A stretch of 64,000 bases of DNA from Chamaelirium japonicum (taxonomy: Eukaryota; Streptophyta; Magnoliopsida; Liliales; Melanthiaceae): NCBI GenBank assembly GCA_947650365.1, contig OX393550.1, positions 53,766,879-53,830,878 of the forward strand. The letters are read 5' to 3'. How positions within the stretch are numbered: the first letter of the stretch is position 1; the number at the start of each line of letters is the position of its first letter. This document shows, piece by piece, positions 26,084 through 39,350 of this stretch. The translations under genes were made by a program, and so were the position numbers. Under the pieces are notes generated by a model. That model did not search any database. It had not been told where the DNA came from and saw nothing but the letters and a program-made list of their open reading frames with translations.

Positions 26084-26760
26084 AGAATGGATACATTCGT
26101 GTGAATGAATTAGAATGGATCGTACGAATAAGTAAGAATGGATCGTACGAATGAAATAAAATGAATTGCACGAATGAATTAGAATGGATCGTACGAATGA
26201 ATTAGAATGGATTGTGTGAAAGAATTAGAATAGATCGTACGAATGAATTAGAATGGATCGTGCGAATGAATTAGAATAGATCGTACGAATGAATTAGAAT
26301 GGATCGTACGAAGGAATTAGAATCGATCGTACGAATGAATTAGAATGGATATATTCGTGCAAATGAATTAGAATGGATCATACGAATGTGTAAGAATGGA
26401 TCGTATGAATTAAATAGAATAGATTGTACGAATGAATTAGAATGGATCCTACGAATCAATTAGAATTGATCGTGTGAAAGAATTAGAATGGACTGTATGA
26501 ACGAATTAGAATGGATCGTACGAATGAATTAGAATGGATCGTACGAAGGAATTAGAATGGATCGTGCGAATGAATTAGAATGGATCGTACGAATGAATTT
26601 GAATAAATCGTACGAATGAATTAGAATGGATCGTACGAAGGAATTAGAATGGATCGTACGAATGAATTAGAATGGATATATTCGTGCAAATGAATTAGAA
26701 TGGATCGTGCGAATGAATTAGAATGGATACATTCGTGCGAATGAATTAGAATGGATCGTG
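26084..26760 (-). repeat. Satellite domain, - orientation
   Basis: Contains GAAGGAATTAG and GATATATTCGTGC units. It ends at JD (GTGCAC at 26758-26763). Confidence 0.92.
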
Positions 26761-26810
26761 CACGAATGTATCCATTCTAATTCATTCGTACGATCCATTC
26801 TAATTCATTA
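26761..26810 (+). repeat. Very short + island (about two units)
   Basis: One 28-mer remnant plus one 23-mer, then a one-off switch in TTCATTAATGTATTAG. Confidence 0.88.
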
Positions 26811-27367
26811 ATGTATTAGAATGGATCGTACGAATGAATTAGAATTAATCGTGTGAAAGAATTAGAATGGATCGTACAAATGAATTAGAATGGATCGTGC
26901 GAATGAATTAGAATGGATCGTACGAATGAATTAGAATGGATGCATTTGTGCGAATGAATTAGAATGGATCGTACGAATGAATTAGAATGGATACATTCGT
27001 GCGAATGAATTAGAATGGATCGGACGAATGAATTAGAATGGATCGTATGAATGAATTAGAATGGATCAAATGAATGAATTAGAATGGTTATATTCATGCG
27101 AATGAATTAGAATAGATCGTATGAATGGATTAGAATGGATCGTATGAATGGATTAGAATGGATACATTCGAGCGAATGAATTAGAATGGATCGTACGAAT
27201 GAATTAGAATGGATCGTACGAATGGATTAGAATGGATCCTACGAATGGATTAGAATGGATACCTTTGTGCATATGAATTAGAATGGATCGTACGAATGAA
27301 TTAGAATGGATCATATTAATGAATTAGAATGGATCATACGAATGAATTAGAATGGATACATTCGTGC
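26811..27367 (-). repeat. Satellite domain, - orientation
   Basis: Carries the only complete K cassette in - orientation. It ends at JD in its reverse form (GTGCAC at 27365-27370). Confidence 0.93.
27005..27330 (-). repeat. K cassette, complete inverted copy
   Basis: Markers appear in reversed order and complement: CGGACG, TCAAATGAATG, GGTTATATTCATGCG, ACATTCGAGCG, GGATCCTACGAATGG, TACCTTTGTGCATATG, CATATTAATG. This shows that a whole higher-order unit was turned around, not single monomers. Confidence 0.86.
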
Positions 27368-28111
27368 ACGATCCATTCTAATTCATTCGTACGAATGTAT
27401 CCATTCTAATTCATTCGTACGATCCATTCTAATTCATTCATACGATCCATTTTAATTCATTCGTAAGATCCATTCTAATTCATTCGTACGATCCATTCTA
27501 ATTTATTCATACAATCCATTCTAATTCTTTCACAGTATCCATTCTAATTCATTCGCACGATCCATTCTAATTCATTCGTACGATCCATTCTAATTCATTT
27601 GTACGATCCATTCTAATTCATTCGTCCGGTCCATTCTAATTCATTCGCACGAATGTATCCATTCTAATTCATTCGTACGATCCATTCTAATTTATTCGTA
27701 AGATCCATTCTAATTCATTCGTACGATCCATTCTAATTCATTCGCACGATCCATTCTAATCCATTCACACGAATGTATCCATTCTATTTTATTCGTACGA
27801 TCCATTCTAATTCATTCGTACGATCCATTCTAATTCATTCGCACGATCCATTCTAATTCATTCGTACGATCCATTCTAATTCATTCATACGATCCATTCT
27901 AATTCATTCGTACGATCCATTCTAATTCATTCGCACAAATATATCCATTCTAATTCATTCGTACGATCCATTCTAATTCATTCGCACGATCCATTCTTAC
28001 TCATTCGTATGATCCATTCTAATTCATTCGGACGAATGTATCCATTCTAATTTATTCGTATGATCCATTCTAATTCTTTCGTACGATCCATTCTAATTCA
28101 TTCGTAAAATC
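27368..28111 (+). repeat. Satellite domain, + orientation
   Basis: Mostly 23-mers. It ends at a one-off non-palindromic junction, CGTAAAATCGAATGG. Confidence 0.92.
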
Positions 28112-28573
28112 GAATGGATCGTACGAATGAATTAGAATGGATCGTACGAATGAATTAGAATGGATCGTACGAATGAATTAGAATGGAACGTACGATTGAA
28201 TTAGAATGGATCATACGAATGAATTAGAATGGATCGTGTGAATGAATTAGAATGGATCGTATGAATGAATTAGAATGGATACATTTGTGCGAATGAATTA
28301 GAATGGATCGTACGAATGAATTAGAATGGATCGTGCTAATGAATTAGAATTGATCGAACGAATGAATTAGCATGGATCATGCTAATGAATTAGAATGGAT
28401 CGTACGAATGAATTAGAAAGGATCGTGCGAATGAATTAGAATGGATCGTACGAATGAATTAGAATGGATACATTTGTGCGAATGAATTAGAATGGATCGT
28501 ACGAATGAATTAGAATGGATCGTATGAATGAATTAGAATGGATCGTGCGAATGAATTCGAATGGATCGTACGA
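28112..28573 (-). repeat. Satellite domain, - orientation
   Basis: Contains an L cassette near 28325-28395 and ends at reversed JB. Confidence 0.92.
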
Positions 28574-29155
28574 ATTCATTCTAATTCATTCATACAATCC
28601 ATTCTTATTCTTTCACACGATCCATTCTAATTCATTCGTACGTTCCATTCTAATTCATTAGCACGATCCATGCTAATTCATTCGTACGATCAATTCTAAT
28701 TCATTAGCACGATCCATTCTAATTCATTTGTACGATCCATTCTAATTCATTCGCACGATCCATTCTAATTCATTCATAGGATCCATTCTAATTCATTCAT
28801 ACGATCTATTTTAATTCTTTCTCACGAATGTATCCATTCTAATTCATTCGCATGAATGTATCCATTCTAATTCATTCGTACGATCCATTCTAATTCATTC
28901 GTACGATCCATTCTAATTCATTCATACGATCCATTCTAATTCATTCATACGATCCATTCTAATTCATTCATATGATCTATTCTAATTCATTCATACAATC
29001 CATTCTAATTCTTTCACACGATCCATTCTAATTCATTCGTACGATCCATTCTAATTCATTCGTACGATCCATTCTAATTCATTCATACGATCCATTCTAA
29101 TTCATTCGTACGATCCATTCTAATTCATTCGTACAATCTATTCTAATTCATTCGT
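28574..29155 (+). repeat. Satellite domain, + orientation
   Basis: Starts with CATACAATCC and an L cassette (about 28650-28720). It ends at reversed JG. Confidence 0.92.
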
Positions 29156-29361
29156 ACGAATGGATACATTCGTGTGAATGAATTAGAATAGATCGTACGA
29201 ATGAGTAAGAATGGATCGTATGAATGAAATAGAATGGATTGCACGAATGAATTAGAATGGATCGTACGAATGAATTAGAATGGATCGTGCGAAAGAATTA
29301 GAATGGATTGTATGAATGAATTAGAATGGATCGTACGAATGAATTAGAATGGATCATACTA
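29156..29361 (-). repeat. Satellite domain, - orientation
   Basis: M-type units near 29200-29240. It ends at a one-off junction, ATCATACTAGGATCC. Confidence 0.92.
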
Positions 29362-29643
29362 GGATCCATTCTAATTCATTCGCACAATCTATTCGATTTC
29401 ATTCGTACGATCCATTCTTACTCATTCGTATGATCCATTCTAATTCATTCGGACGAATGTATCCATTCTAATTTATTCATACGATGCATTCTAATTCATT
29501 CGTACGATCCATTCTAATTCATTCGTACGATCCATTCTTACTCATTCGTATGATCCATTCTAATTCATTCGTACGATCCATTCTAATTCATTCGTACGAT
29601 CGATTCTAATTCATTCGCACTATCCATTCTAATTCATTCGTAC

Positions 29644-30760
29644 GATCCATTCTAATTCATTCGTATGATCCATTCAAATTTATTCGTTCAAATATATCTA
29701 TTCTAATTCATTCGTACGATCCATTCTAATTCATTCGCACGATCCATTCTAATTCATTCGCACGAATGTATCCATTCTAATTCATTTGCACGATCCATTC
29801 TAATTCATTCCTATGATCTATTCTAATTCATTCGTACGATCCATTCTAATTCATTCTAATTTATTCGTACGATCCATTCTACGATCCATTCTAATTCATT
29901 CGTATATTCCATTCTAATTCATTAGCACGATCCATGCTAATGAATTAGAATGGATCGTACGATCCAATCTAATTCATTCATACGATCCATTCTTACTCAT
30001 TCGTATGATCCATTCTAATTCAATCGTACGATCCATTCTAATTCATTCGTACGATACATTCTAATTCCTTCGTACGATCCATTCTAATTCATTCGTACGA
30101 TCCATTCTAATTCATTCGTACGATCCATTCTAATTCCTTCGTACGATCCATTCTAATTCATTCGTACGATCCATTCTAATTCATTTGCGCAATCTATTCT
30201 AATTCATTCGTACGATCCATTCTAATTGATTCGTACGATCCATTCTAATTCATTCATACAATCCATTCTAATTTATTCGCACGAATGTATCCATTCTAAT
30301 TCATTCGTACGATCCATTCTAATTCATTCGCACAATCTATTCTAATTCATTCATACAATCCATTCTAATTCATTCGCACGAATGTATCCATTCTAATTCA
30401 TTTATACGATCCATTCTACTTCATTCGTACTATCCGTTCTAATTCACTCATACAATCCATTCAAATTCATTCATACGATCCATTCTAATTCATTTGCACG
30501 AATATATCCATTCTAATTCATTCGTACGATCCATTCTAATTCCTTCGTACGATCCATTCTAATTCCTTCGTATGATCCATTCTAATTCCTTCGTACGATC
30601 CATTCTATTTCATTCGTATGATGCATTCTAATTCCTTCGTACGATCCATTCTAATTCCTTCGTATCCATTCTAATTCACTCATACGATCCATTCTAATTC
30701 ATTCGTACGATCCATTCTAATTCATTCATACAATCCATTCTAATTCATTCGCACGAATGT
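29644..30760 (+). repeat. Segmental duplication F, copy 2 (partner 21590-22690)
   Basis: Three monomers longer than copy 1 between the flipped unit and 30274. Confidence 0.85.
29937..29957 (-). repeat. Single inverted monomer
   Basis: Second copy of the isolated flip at 21877, in the same variant context (CCATGCTAATGAATTAG). Confidence 0.88.
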
Positions 30761-31066
30761 ATCCATTATAATTCATTCGTACGATCAGTTCTAATTCATT
30801 CACAAAATCTATTCTAATTCATTCATACGATCTATTCTAATTCATTCACACGAATGTATCCATTCTAATTCATTCATACGATCTATTCTAATTTATTCGT
30901 ACGATCCATTCTAATTCACTCATACGATCCATTCTAATACATTCATACGATCCATTCTAATTCATTTGCACGAATATATACATTCTAATTCATTCGTACG
31001 ATCCATTCTAATTCCTTCGTACGATCCATTCTAATTCATTCGTACGATCCATTCTAATTCATTCGT

Positions 31067-31493
31067 ACGAATGGATTAGAATAAATTAGAATGGATCGTA
31101 CGAATGAATTAGAATGGATTGTATGAGTGAATTAGAATGGATACGAAGGAATTAGAATGGATCGTACGAAGGAATTAGAATGGATCATACGAATGAAATA
31201 GAATGGATCGTACGAAGGAATTAGAATGGATCGTACGAAGGAATTAGAATGGATCGTACAAAAGAATTAGAATGGATATATTCGTGCAAATGAATTAGAA
31301 TGGATCGTATGAATGAATTAGAATGGATCGTATGAGTGAATTAGGACGGATAGTACAAATGAAGTAGAATGGATCGTATGAATGAATTAGAATGGATACA
31401 TTCGTGCGAATGAATTAGAATGGATCGTATGAATGAATTAGAATAGATTTTGTGAATGAATTAGAATGGATCGTATGAATGAATTAGAATGGA
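31067..31493 (-). repeat. Satellite domain, - orientation
   Basis: Run of GAAGGAATTAG units (31140-31260), then GTGAATTAGGACGGATAG. The same run is at 43557-43830 and partly at 59600-59800. It ends at the palindrome GAATGGATCCATTC (31487-31500). Confidence 0.92.
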
Positions 31494-31500
31494 TCCATTC
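31487..31500. repeat. 14-bp palindrome at a - to + switch
   Basis: GAATGGATCCATTC is self-complementary. Here two monomers are fused at GGATCC with the whole TCGTACGA core lost from one side, unlike most switches. Confidence 0.92.
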
Positions 31501-32126
31501 TAATTCATTCGCACGATCCATTCTAATTCATTCGTATGATCCATTCTAATCCATTCGTACGATCCATTCTAATTCATTTGTACGATCCATTCTAATTCAT
31601 TCGTACGATCCATTCTAATTCATTAGCACGAATGTATCCATTCTAGTTCATTCGTACGATCCATTCTAATTCATTCGTACGATCCATTCTAATTCATTCG
31701 CACGAATGTATCCATTCTAATTCATTTGTACGATCCATTCTAATTCATTCGTACGATCCATTCTAATACATTCATACGACCCATTCTAATTCATTCGTAC
31801 GATCCATTCTAATTCATTCATACAATCAATTCTAATTCATTCGTACGATCCATTCTAATTCACTCATACGATCCATTCTAATATATTCATACGATCCATT
31901 CTAATTCATTTGAACGAATATATCCATTCTAATTTATTCGTACGATCCATTCTAATTCCTTCGTACGATCCATTCTAATTCATTTGTACAATCTATTCTA
32001 ATTCATTCGTACGATCCATTCTAATTCATTCGTACGATCCATTCTAATTCCTTCGTACGATCCATTCTAATTCATTCGTACGATCCATTCTAATTCATTC
32101 GTACAATCTATTCTAATTCATTCGTA
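31494..32126 (+). repeat. Satellite domain, + orientation
   Basis: Ends at reversed JG with left context CAATCTATTCTAATTC, as at 29155 and 26083. Confidence 0.92.
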
Positions 32127-32286
32127 CGAATGGATACATTTGTGTGAATGAATTAGAATGGATCGTATGAATGATTAAGAATGGATCGTACGAATGAAAT
32201 AGAATGGATTGCACGAATGAATTAGAATGGATCGTATGAATGAATTAGAATGGATCATACGAAGGAATTAGAATGGATTGCACGAA
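32127..32286 (-). repeat. Satellite domain, - orientation
   Basis: About seven units with an M-like pair near 32170-32210. It ends at a one-off junction, TTGCACGAATTCCTTCG. Confidence 0.92.
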
Positions 32287-33853
32287 TTCCTTCGTACGAT
32301 CCATTCTAATTCATTCGTCCGATCCATTCTAATTCATTCACGCAATCTATTCTAATTCATTCGTACGATCCATTCTAATTCATTCATATGATCCATTCTA
32401 ATTCATTCATACAATCCATTCTAATTTATTCGCACGAATGTATCCATTCTAATTCATTCGTACGATCCATTCTAATTCATTCGCATAATCTATTCTAATT
32501 CATTCATACGATCCATTCTAATTCATTCGCACGAATGTATCCATTCTAGTTCATTCGTACGATCCATTCTAATTCATTCGTACGATCCATTCTAATTCAT
32601 TCATACGATCTATTCTAATTCATTCATACAATCCATTCTAATTCTTTCACACGATCCATTACAATTCATTCGTAAGATCCATTCTAATTCATTCGTACGA
32701 TCCATTCTAATTCATTCGTACGATCCATTCTAATTCATTCGCACAAATGTATCCATTCTAATTCATTCGTACGATTCATTCATACTCATTCGTATGATCC
32801 ATTCTAATTTATTTGTACGATCCATTCTAATCCATTCGTACGATCCATTCTAATTCATTCGCATGAATGTAACCATTCTAATTCATTCATTTGATCCATC
32901 CTAATTCATTCGTACGATCCATTCTAATTCATTCGTTCCATCCATTCTAATTCATTCGCACGAATGTATCCATTCTAATTCATTCATACGATCCATTCTA
33001 ATTCATTCGTACGGTCCATTCTAATTCATTCGCACAATCCATTCTAATTCATTCGTACGATCCATTCTAATTCATTCTAATTCTTTCACACGATCCATTC
33101 TAATCCATTCTAACACGATCCATTCTAATTCATTCGTACGTTCCATTCTAATTCATTAGCACGATCCATGCTAATTCATTCGTTCGATCAATTCTAATTC
33201 ATTAGCACGATCCATTCTAATTCATTCGTACGATCCATTCTAATTCATTCGTACGATCCATTCTAATTCATTCGCACGATCCATTCTAATTCATTCATAG
33301 GATCCATTCTAATTCATTCATACGATCTATTCTAATTCTTTCGCACGAATGTATCCATTCTAATTCATTCGCACGAATGTATCCATTCTAATTCATTCGT
33401 ACGATCCATTCTAATTCATTCGTATGATCCATTCTAATTCATTCGCATGAATGTAACCATTCTAATTCATTCATTTGATCCATTCTAATTCATTCGTACG
33501 ATCCATTCTAATTTATTCGTCCGATCCATTCTAATTCATTCGCACGAATATATCCATTCTAGTTCATTCGTACGATCCATTCTAATTCATTCGTACGATC
33601 CATTCTAATTCATTTGTAAGATCCATTCTTATTCATTCGTACGATCCATTCTAATTCATTCGTATGATCCATTCTAATTCATTCGCACGAATGTATCCAT
33701 TCTAGTTCATTCGTACGATCCATTCTAATTCATTCGCACGATCCATTCTAATTCATTCGTACGATCAATTGTAATTCATTCGCACAAATGTATCCATTCT
33801 AATTCATTCATACGATCCATTCTAATTCATTCGTACGATCCATTCTACTTCAT
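32287..33853 (+). repeat. Satellite domain, + orientation
   Basis: K right-half markers near 32865-32890 and 33445-33480, L cassette near 33145-33215. It ends at a one-off junction, CTTCATGCGAATG. Confidence 0.93.
32720..33095 (+). repeat. Segmental duplication I, copy 1 (partner 42230-42605)
   Basis: Offset about 9,511 bp. Shared details include CGATT(C/T)ATTC next to ACTCATTCG and the shortened TTCATTCTAATTCTTTCACA end. Confidence 0.75.
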
Positions 33854-34828
33854 GCGAATGAATTAGAATGGATCGCACGAATGGATTAGAATGGATCGTA
33901 CGAATGGATTAGAATGGATACATTCGAGCGAATGAATTAGAATGAATCGTACGAATGAATTTGAATGGATCGTACGAATGGATTAGAATGGATCCTACGA
34001 ATGGATTAGAATGGATACCTTTGTGCATATGAATTAGAATGGATCGTACGAATGAATTAGAATGGATCATATTAATGAATTAGAATGGATCGTACGAATA
34101 AATTAGAATGGATACATTCGTGCGAATGAATTAGAATGGATCGTGCGAATCAATTAGACTGGATCGTGCGAATGAATAAGAATAGATCATACGAATGAAT
34201 TAGAATGGATCGTACGAAGGAATTAGAATGGATCATACGAATGAAATAGAATGGATCGTACGAAGGAATTAGAATGGATCGTACGAAGGAATTAGAATGG
34301 ATCATACGAATGAATTAGAATGGATATATTCGTGCAAATGAATTAGAATAGATATATTCGTGCGAATGAATTAGAATAGATATATTCGTGCGAATGAATT
34401 AGAATAGATACATTCGTGCGAATGAATTAGAATGGATCGTATGAATGAATTAGAATAGATTGTGCGAATGAATTAGAATGGATACATTCGTGCGAATAAA
34501 TTAGAATGGATTGTATGATTGAATTAGAATGGATCGTACGAATGAATTAGAATGGATCGTACGAATGAATTAGAATAGATTGCGCGAATGAATTAGAATT
34601 GATCGTACGAATGAATTAGATTGGATCGTACGAATGAATTAGAATGGATCGTACGAATGAACTAGAATGGATACATTCGTGCGAATGAATTAGAATGGAT
34701 CGTACGAATGAATTAGAATGGATCGTACGAATGAATAAATTATAATGGATTATGGGAATGAATTAGAATGGATTGTATGAATGAATTAGAATGAATTAGC
34801 ACAAATGAATTAGAATGGATACATTTGT
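33854..34828 (-). repeat. Satellite domain, - orientation
   Basis: A partial inverted K cassette (about 33860-34085: ACATTCGAGCG, TACCTTTGTGCATATG, CATATTAATG), then GAAGGAATTAG units. It ends at JK. Confidence 0.92.
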
Positions 34829-36609
34829 ACGATCCATTCTAATTCATTCGTACAATCTATTCTATTTCATTAGTACGATCCATTCTTACTCATTCGTATG
34901 ATCCATTCTAATTCATTCGCATGAATGTATCCATTCTAATTAATTCATACAATCCATTCTAATTCATTCCGTACGATCCATTCTAATTCATTCGCATGAA
35001 TGTAACCATTCTAATTCATTCATTTGATCCATTCTAATTCATTCGTCCGATCCATTCTAATTCATTCGTCCGATCCATTCTAATTCATTCGCACGAATGT
35101 ATCCATTCTAATTCATTCGTACGATCTATTCTAATTCATTCGTACGATCAATTCTAATTCATTCGTAAGATCCATTCTAATTCATTCATACGATCCATTC
35201 TAATTCATTCGTACGATCCATTCTAATTCATTCGCACGAATGTATCCATTCTAATCCATTCGTACGATCCATTCTAATGCATTCATACAATCGATTCTAA
35301 TTCATTCGAATGAATGTAACCATTCTAATTCATTCATTTGATCCATTCTAATTCATTCGTACAATCTATTCTAATTCATTCGTACGATCAATTCTAATTT
35401 ATTCGTACGATCCATTCTAATTTATTCGTCCGATCCATTCTAATTCATTCGCACGAATTTATCAATTCTAATTCATTCGTACGATCTATTCTAATCCATT
35501 CTAATTCTTTCACAAAATCTATTCTAATTCATTCATACGATCCATTCTAATTCATTCAAATGAATGTATCCATTCTAATTCATTCATACGATCCATTCTA
35601 TTTATTCGTACGATCCATTCTTACTCATTGGTACGATCCATTCTAATTCATTCGCACGATCCATTCTAATTCATTCGTACGATCCATTCTAATTCATTCG
35701 TACGATCCAATCTAATTCCTTCGTACGATCCATTCTAATTCATACGATTCATTCTAATTCATTCTAATTCATTCTAATTCGTATGATCCATTCTAATTCA
35801 TTCGTATGATCCATTCTTATTCATTCGCACGATCCAGTCTAATGGATTCGCACGATCCATTCTAATTCATTCGTACGAATGTATCCATTCTAATTCATTC
35901 GTACGATCCATTCTAATTTATTAATATGATCCATTCTAATTCATTCGTACGATCCATTCTAATTCATATGCACAAAGGTATCCATTCTAATCCATTCGTA
36001 GGATCCATTCTAATCCATTCGTACGATCCATTCTAATTCATTCGTACGATCCATTGTAATTCATTCGCTCGAATGTATCCATTCTAATCCATTCGTACGA
36101 TCCATTCTAATCCATTCGTACGATCCATTCTAATTCATTCGCATGAATGTAACCATTCTAATTCATTCATTTGATCCATTCTAATTCATTCGTACGATCC
36201 ATTCTAATTCATTCGTCCGATCCATTCTAATTCATTCGCACGAATGTATCCATTCTAATTCATTCGTACGATCCAGTCTAATTCATTCGTACGATCCATT
36301 CTAATTCATTCGCATGAATGTATCCATTCTAGTTCATTCGTACGATCCATTCTAATTCATTCGTCCGATCCATTCTAATTCACTCGCACGAATGTATCCA
36401 TTCTAATTCATTCGTTCGATCCATTCTAATTCATTCGTACGATCTATTCTAATTCATTCGTACGATCCATTCTTACTCATTCGTACGATCCATTCTTACT
36501 CATTCGTAAGATTCATTCTAATTCATTTGCACGAATGTATCCATTCTAATTCATTCATACAATCCATTCTAATTCATTCCATACGATCCATTCTAATTCA
36601 TTCGTACGA
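34829..36609 (+). repeat. Satellite domain, + orientation
   Basis: Includes 10-bp sub-unit slippage near 35755-35785 (ATTCATTCTA steps) and a K cassette at 35925-36225. It ends at JA. Confidence 0.93.
35925..36225 (+). repeat. K cassette, complete copy
   Basis: All seven markers are in order. Its twin is at 55150-55455. Confidence 0.85.
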
Positions 36610-36623
36610 TCGTACGAATGAAT
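36596..36623. repeat. 28-bp perfect palindrome at a JA junction
   Basis: Identical to 101-128 and centred on 36609/36610. The upstream 24-bp ATTCCATACG unit is also shared. Confidence 0.93.
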
Positions 36624-37880
36624 TAGAATGGATCGTACGAATGAATTAGAATGGATCATACGAATGAGTAAGAATGGATCGTACGAATGAAATAGAATGG
36701 ATTGTACGAATGAATTAGAATGGATCGTGTGAATGAATTTGAATGGATCGTACGAATGAATTAGAATGGATCGTGCTAATGAATTAGAATTGATCGTATG
36801 AATGAAATAGAATGGATTGTACGAATGATTTAGAATGGATCGTAGGAATGAATTAGAATGGATCGTACGAATGAATTAGAATGGATACATTCGTGCGAAT
36901 GAATTAGAATGGATCATACGAATGAGTAAGAATGGATCGTACGAATGAAATAGAATGGATTGTACGAATGAATTAGAATGGATTCGTATGAATAAATTAG
37001 AATGGATACATTCGTGCGAATGAATTAGAATGGATCGTACCAATGAGTAAGAATGGATCGTACGAATGAAATAGAATGGATTGTGCGAATGAATTAGAAT
37101 GGATCGTACGAATGAATTAGAATGGATCGTGTGAAAGAATTAGAATGGATTGTATGAATGAATTAGAATAGATCGTATGAATGAATTAGAATGGATCATA
37201 CGAATGAATTAGAATGGAACTGTACGAAAGAATTAGAATGGATACATTCGTGCGAATGAATTAGAATGGATACATTCATGCGAAAGAATTAGAATAGATC
37301 GTATGAATGAATTAGAATGGATCCTATGAATGAATTGGAATGGATCGTGCGAATGAATTAGAATGGATCGTACGAATGAATTAGAATGGATCGTGCTAAT
37401 GAATTAGAATAGATCGAACGAATGAATTAGCATGGATCGTGCTAATAAATTAGAATGGAACGTACGAATGAATTAGAATGGATCGTGTGAAAAAATTAGA
37501 ATGGATTGTATGAATGAATTAGAATGGATCGTACGAATAAATTAGAATGGATCGTGTGAAAGAATTAGAATGGATTGTATGAATGAATTAGAATAGATTG
37601 TATGAATGAATTAGAATGGATCGTACGAAGGAATTAGAATGGATCGTACGAATGAATTAGAATGGATCGTACGAATGAATTAGAATAGATCGTACGAATG
37701 AATTAGAATGGATCGTACGAATAAATTAGAATGGATCGTGTGAAAGAATTAGAATGGATCGTACGAATGAATTAGAATGGATCGTGCGAATGAATTAGAA
37801 TGGATCGTACGAATGAATTAGAATGGATCGTGCTAATGAATTAGAATTGATCGAACGAATGAATTAGCATGGATCGTGCA
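36610..37880 (-). repeat. Satellite domain, - orientation
   Basis: M cassettes near 36660 and 36910, CCAATGAGTAAG near 37035, L cassettes near 37390 and 37830. It ends at reversed JF. Confidence 0.93.
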
Positions 37881-38337
37881 TTCGTACGATCCATTCTAAT
37901 TCATTCGTAAGATCCATTCTAATTCATTCGTATGATCCATTCTAATTCATTCGTACGATCCATTCAAATTCATTCGCACGAATGTATCCATTCTAGTTCA
38001 TTCGTACGATCCATTCTAATTCATTCGTACGATCCATTCTAATTCATTCATACGATCTATTCTAATTCATTCATACAATCCATTCTAATTCTTTCACACG
38101 ATCCATTCTAATTCATTCGTATGATCCATTCTAATTCATTCGTACGATCCATTCTAATTCATTTGAACGATCCATTCTAATTCATTCGTACAATCCATTC
38201 TATTTCATTCGTACGATCCATTCTTACTCATTCGTATGATCCATTCTAATTCATTCGCACGAATGTATCCATTCTAATTCATTCATACAATCCATACTAA
38301 TTCATTCCGTACGATCCATTCTAATTCATTCGTACGA
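37881..38337 (+). repeat. Satellite domain, + orientation
   Basis: Contains an M cassette near 38190 and the 24-bp ATTCCGTACG unit. It ends at a JA junction whose right arm has one extra A. Confidence 0.92.
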
Positions 38338-39350
38338 TCGTACGAAATGAATTACAATGGATCGTAAGAATGAATTAGAATAAATTGTACGAATGAATTA
38401 GAATGGATCCTACGAATGAATTAGAATGGATCGTGTGAAAGAATTAGAATGGATCGTACAAATGAATTAGAATGGATCGTACGAATGAATTAGAATGGAT
38501 CATACGAATGAGTAAGAATGGATCGTACAAATGAAATAGAATGGATTGTACAAATGAATTAGAATGGATCGTACGAATGAATTAGAATGGATCGTGTGAA
38601 AGAATTAGAATGCATTGTATGAATGAATTAGAATGGATCGTATGAATGAATTAGAATGGATCGTGTGAATGAATTCGAATGGATCGCATGATCCATTCGA
38701 ATAGAATGGATCGTATGAATAAATTAGAATGGATCGGGCGAATGAATTAGAATGGATCGTAGGAATGAATTAGAATGGATCGTATGAATGAATTAGAATG
38801 GATCGTATGAATGAATTAGAATGGATCGTGCGAATGAATTAGAATGGATCGTACGAATGAATTAGAATGGATCGTACGAATGAATTAGAATGGATCATAC
38901 GAATGAATTAGAATGGATCATACGAATGAGTAAGAATGGATCGTACGAATGAAATAGAATGGATTGTACGAATGAATTAGAATGGATACATTCGTGCGAA
39001 TGAATTAGAATGGATCGTACGAATGAATTAGAATGGATCGTACGAATGAATTAGAATGGATCTTACGAATGAATTAGAATGGATCGTACGAATGGATTAG
39101 AATGGATACATTCGTGCGAATGAATTAGAATGGATCGTATGAATGAATTAGAATGGATCGTACGAATGAATTAGAATGGATCGTACGAATGGATTAGAAT
39201 GGATTGTACAAATGAATTAGAATGGATCCTACGAATGAATTAGAATGGATCGTGTGAAAGAATTAGAATGGATTGTATGAATGAATTAGAATGGATCGTA
39301 TGAATGAATTAGAATAGATCGTGCGAATGAATTCGAATGGATCGTACAAA
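38338..39350 (-). repeat. Satellite domain, - orientation
   Basis: Interrupted by the snap-back palindrome at 38674-38701. M cassettes near 38500 and 38915. It ends at reversed JB. Confidence 0.92.
38674..38701. repeat. Snap-back palindrome inside a - domain
   Basis: Arms TTCGAATGGATC and GATCCATTCGAA are perfect 12-bp complements around GCAT. The array turns and returns to - within about 16 bp. The twin at 57947-57974 has spacer GTAT. Confidence 0.92.

Larger units (their letters stand above)
29362..31066 (+). repeat. Satellite domain, + orientation
   Basis: 1.7 kb with one flipped unit at 29937-29957 and an M cassette near 29390. It ends at reversed JG. Confidence 0.93.
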
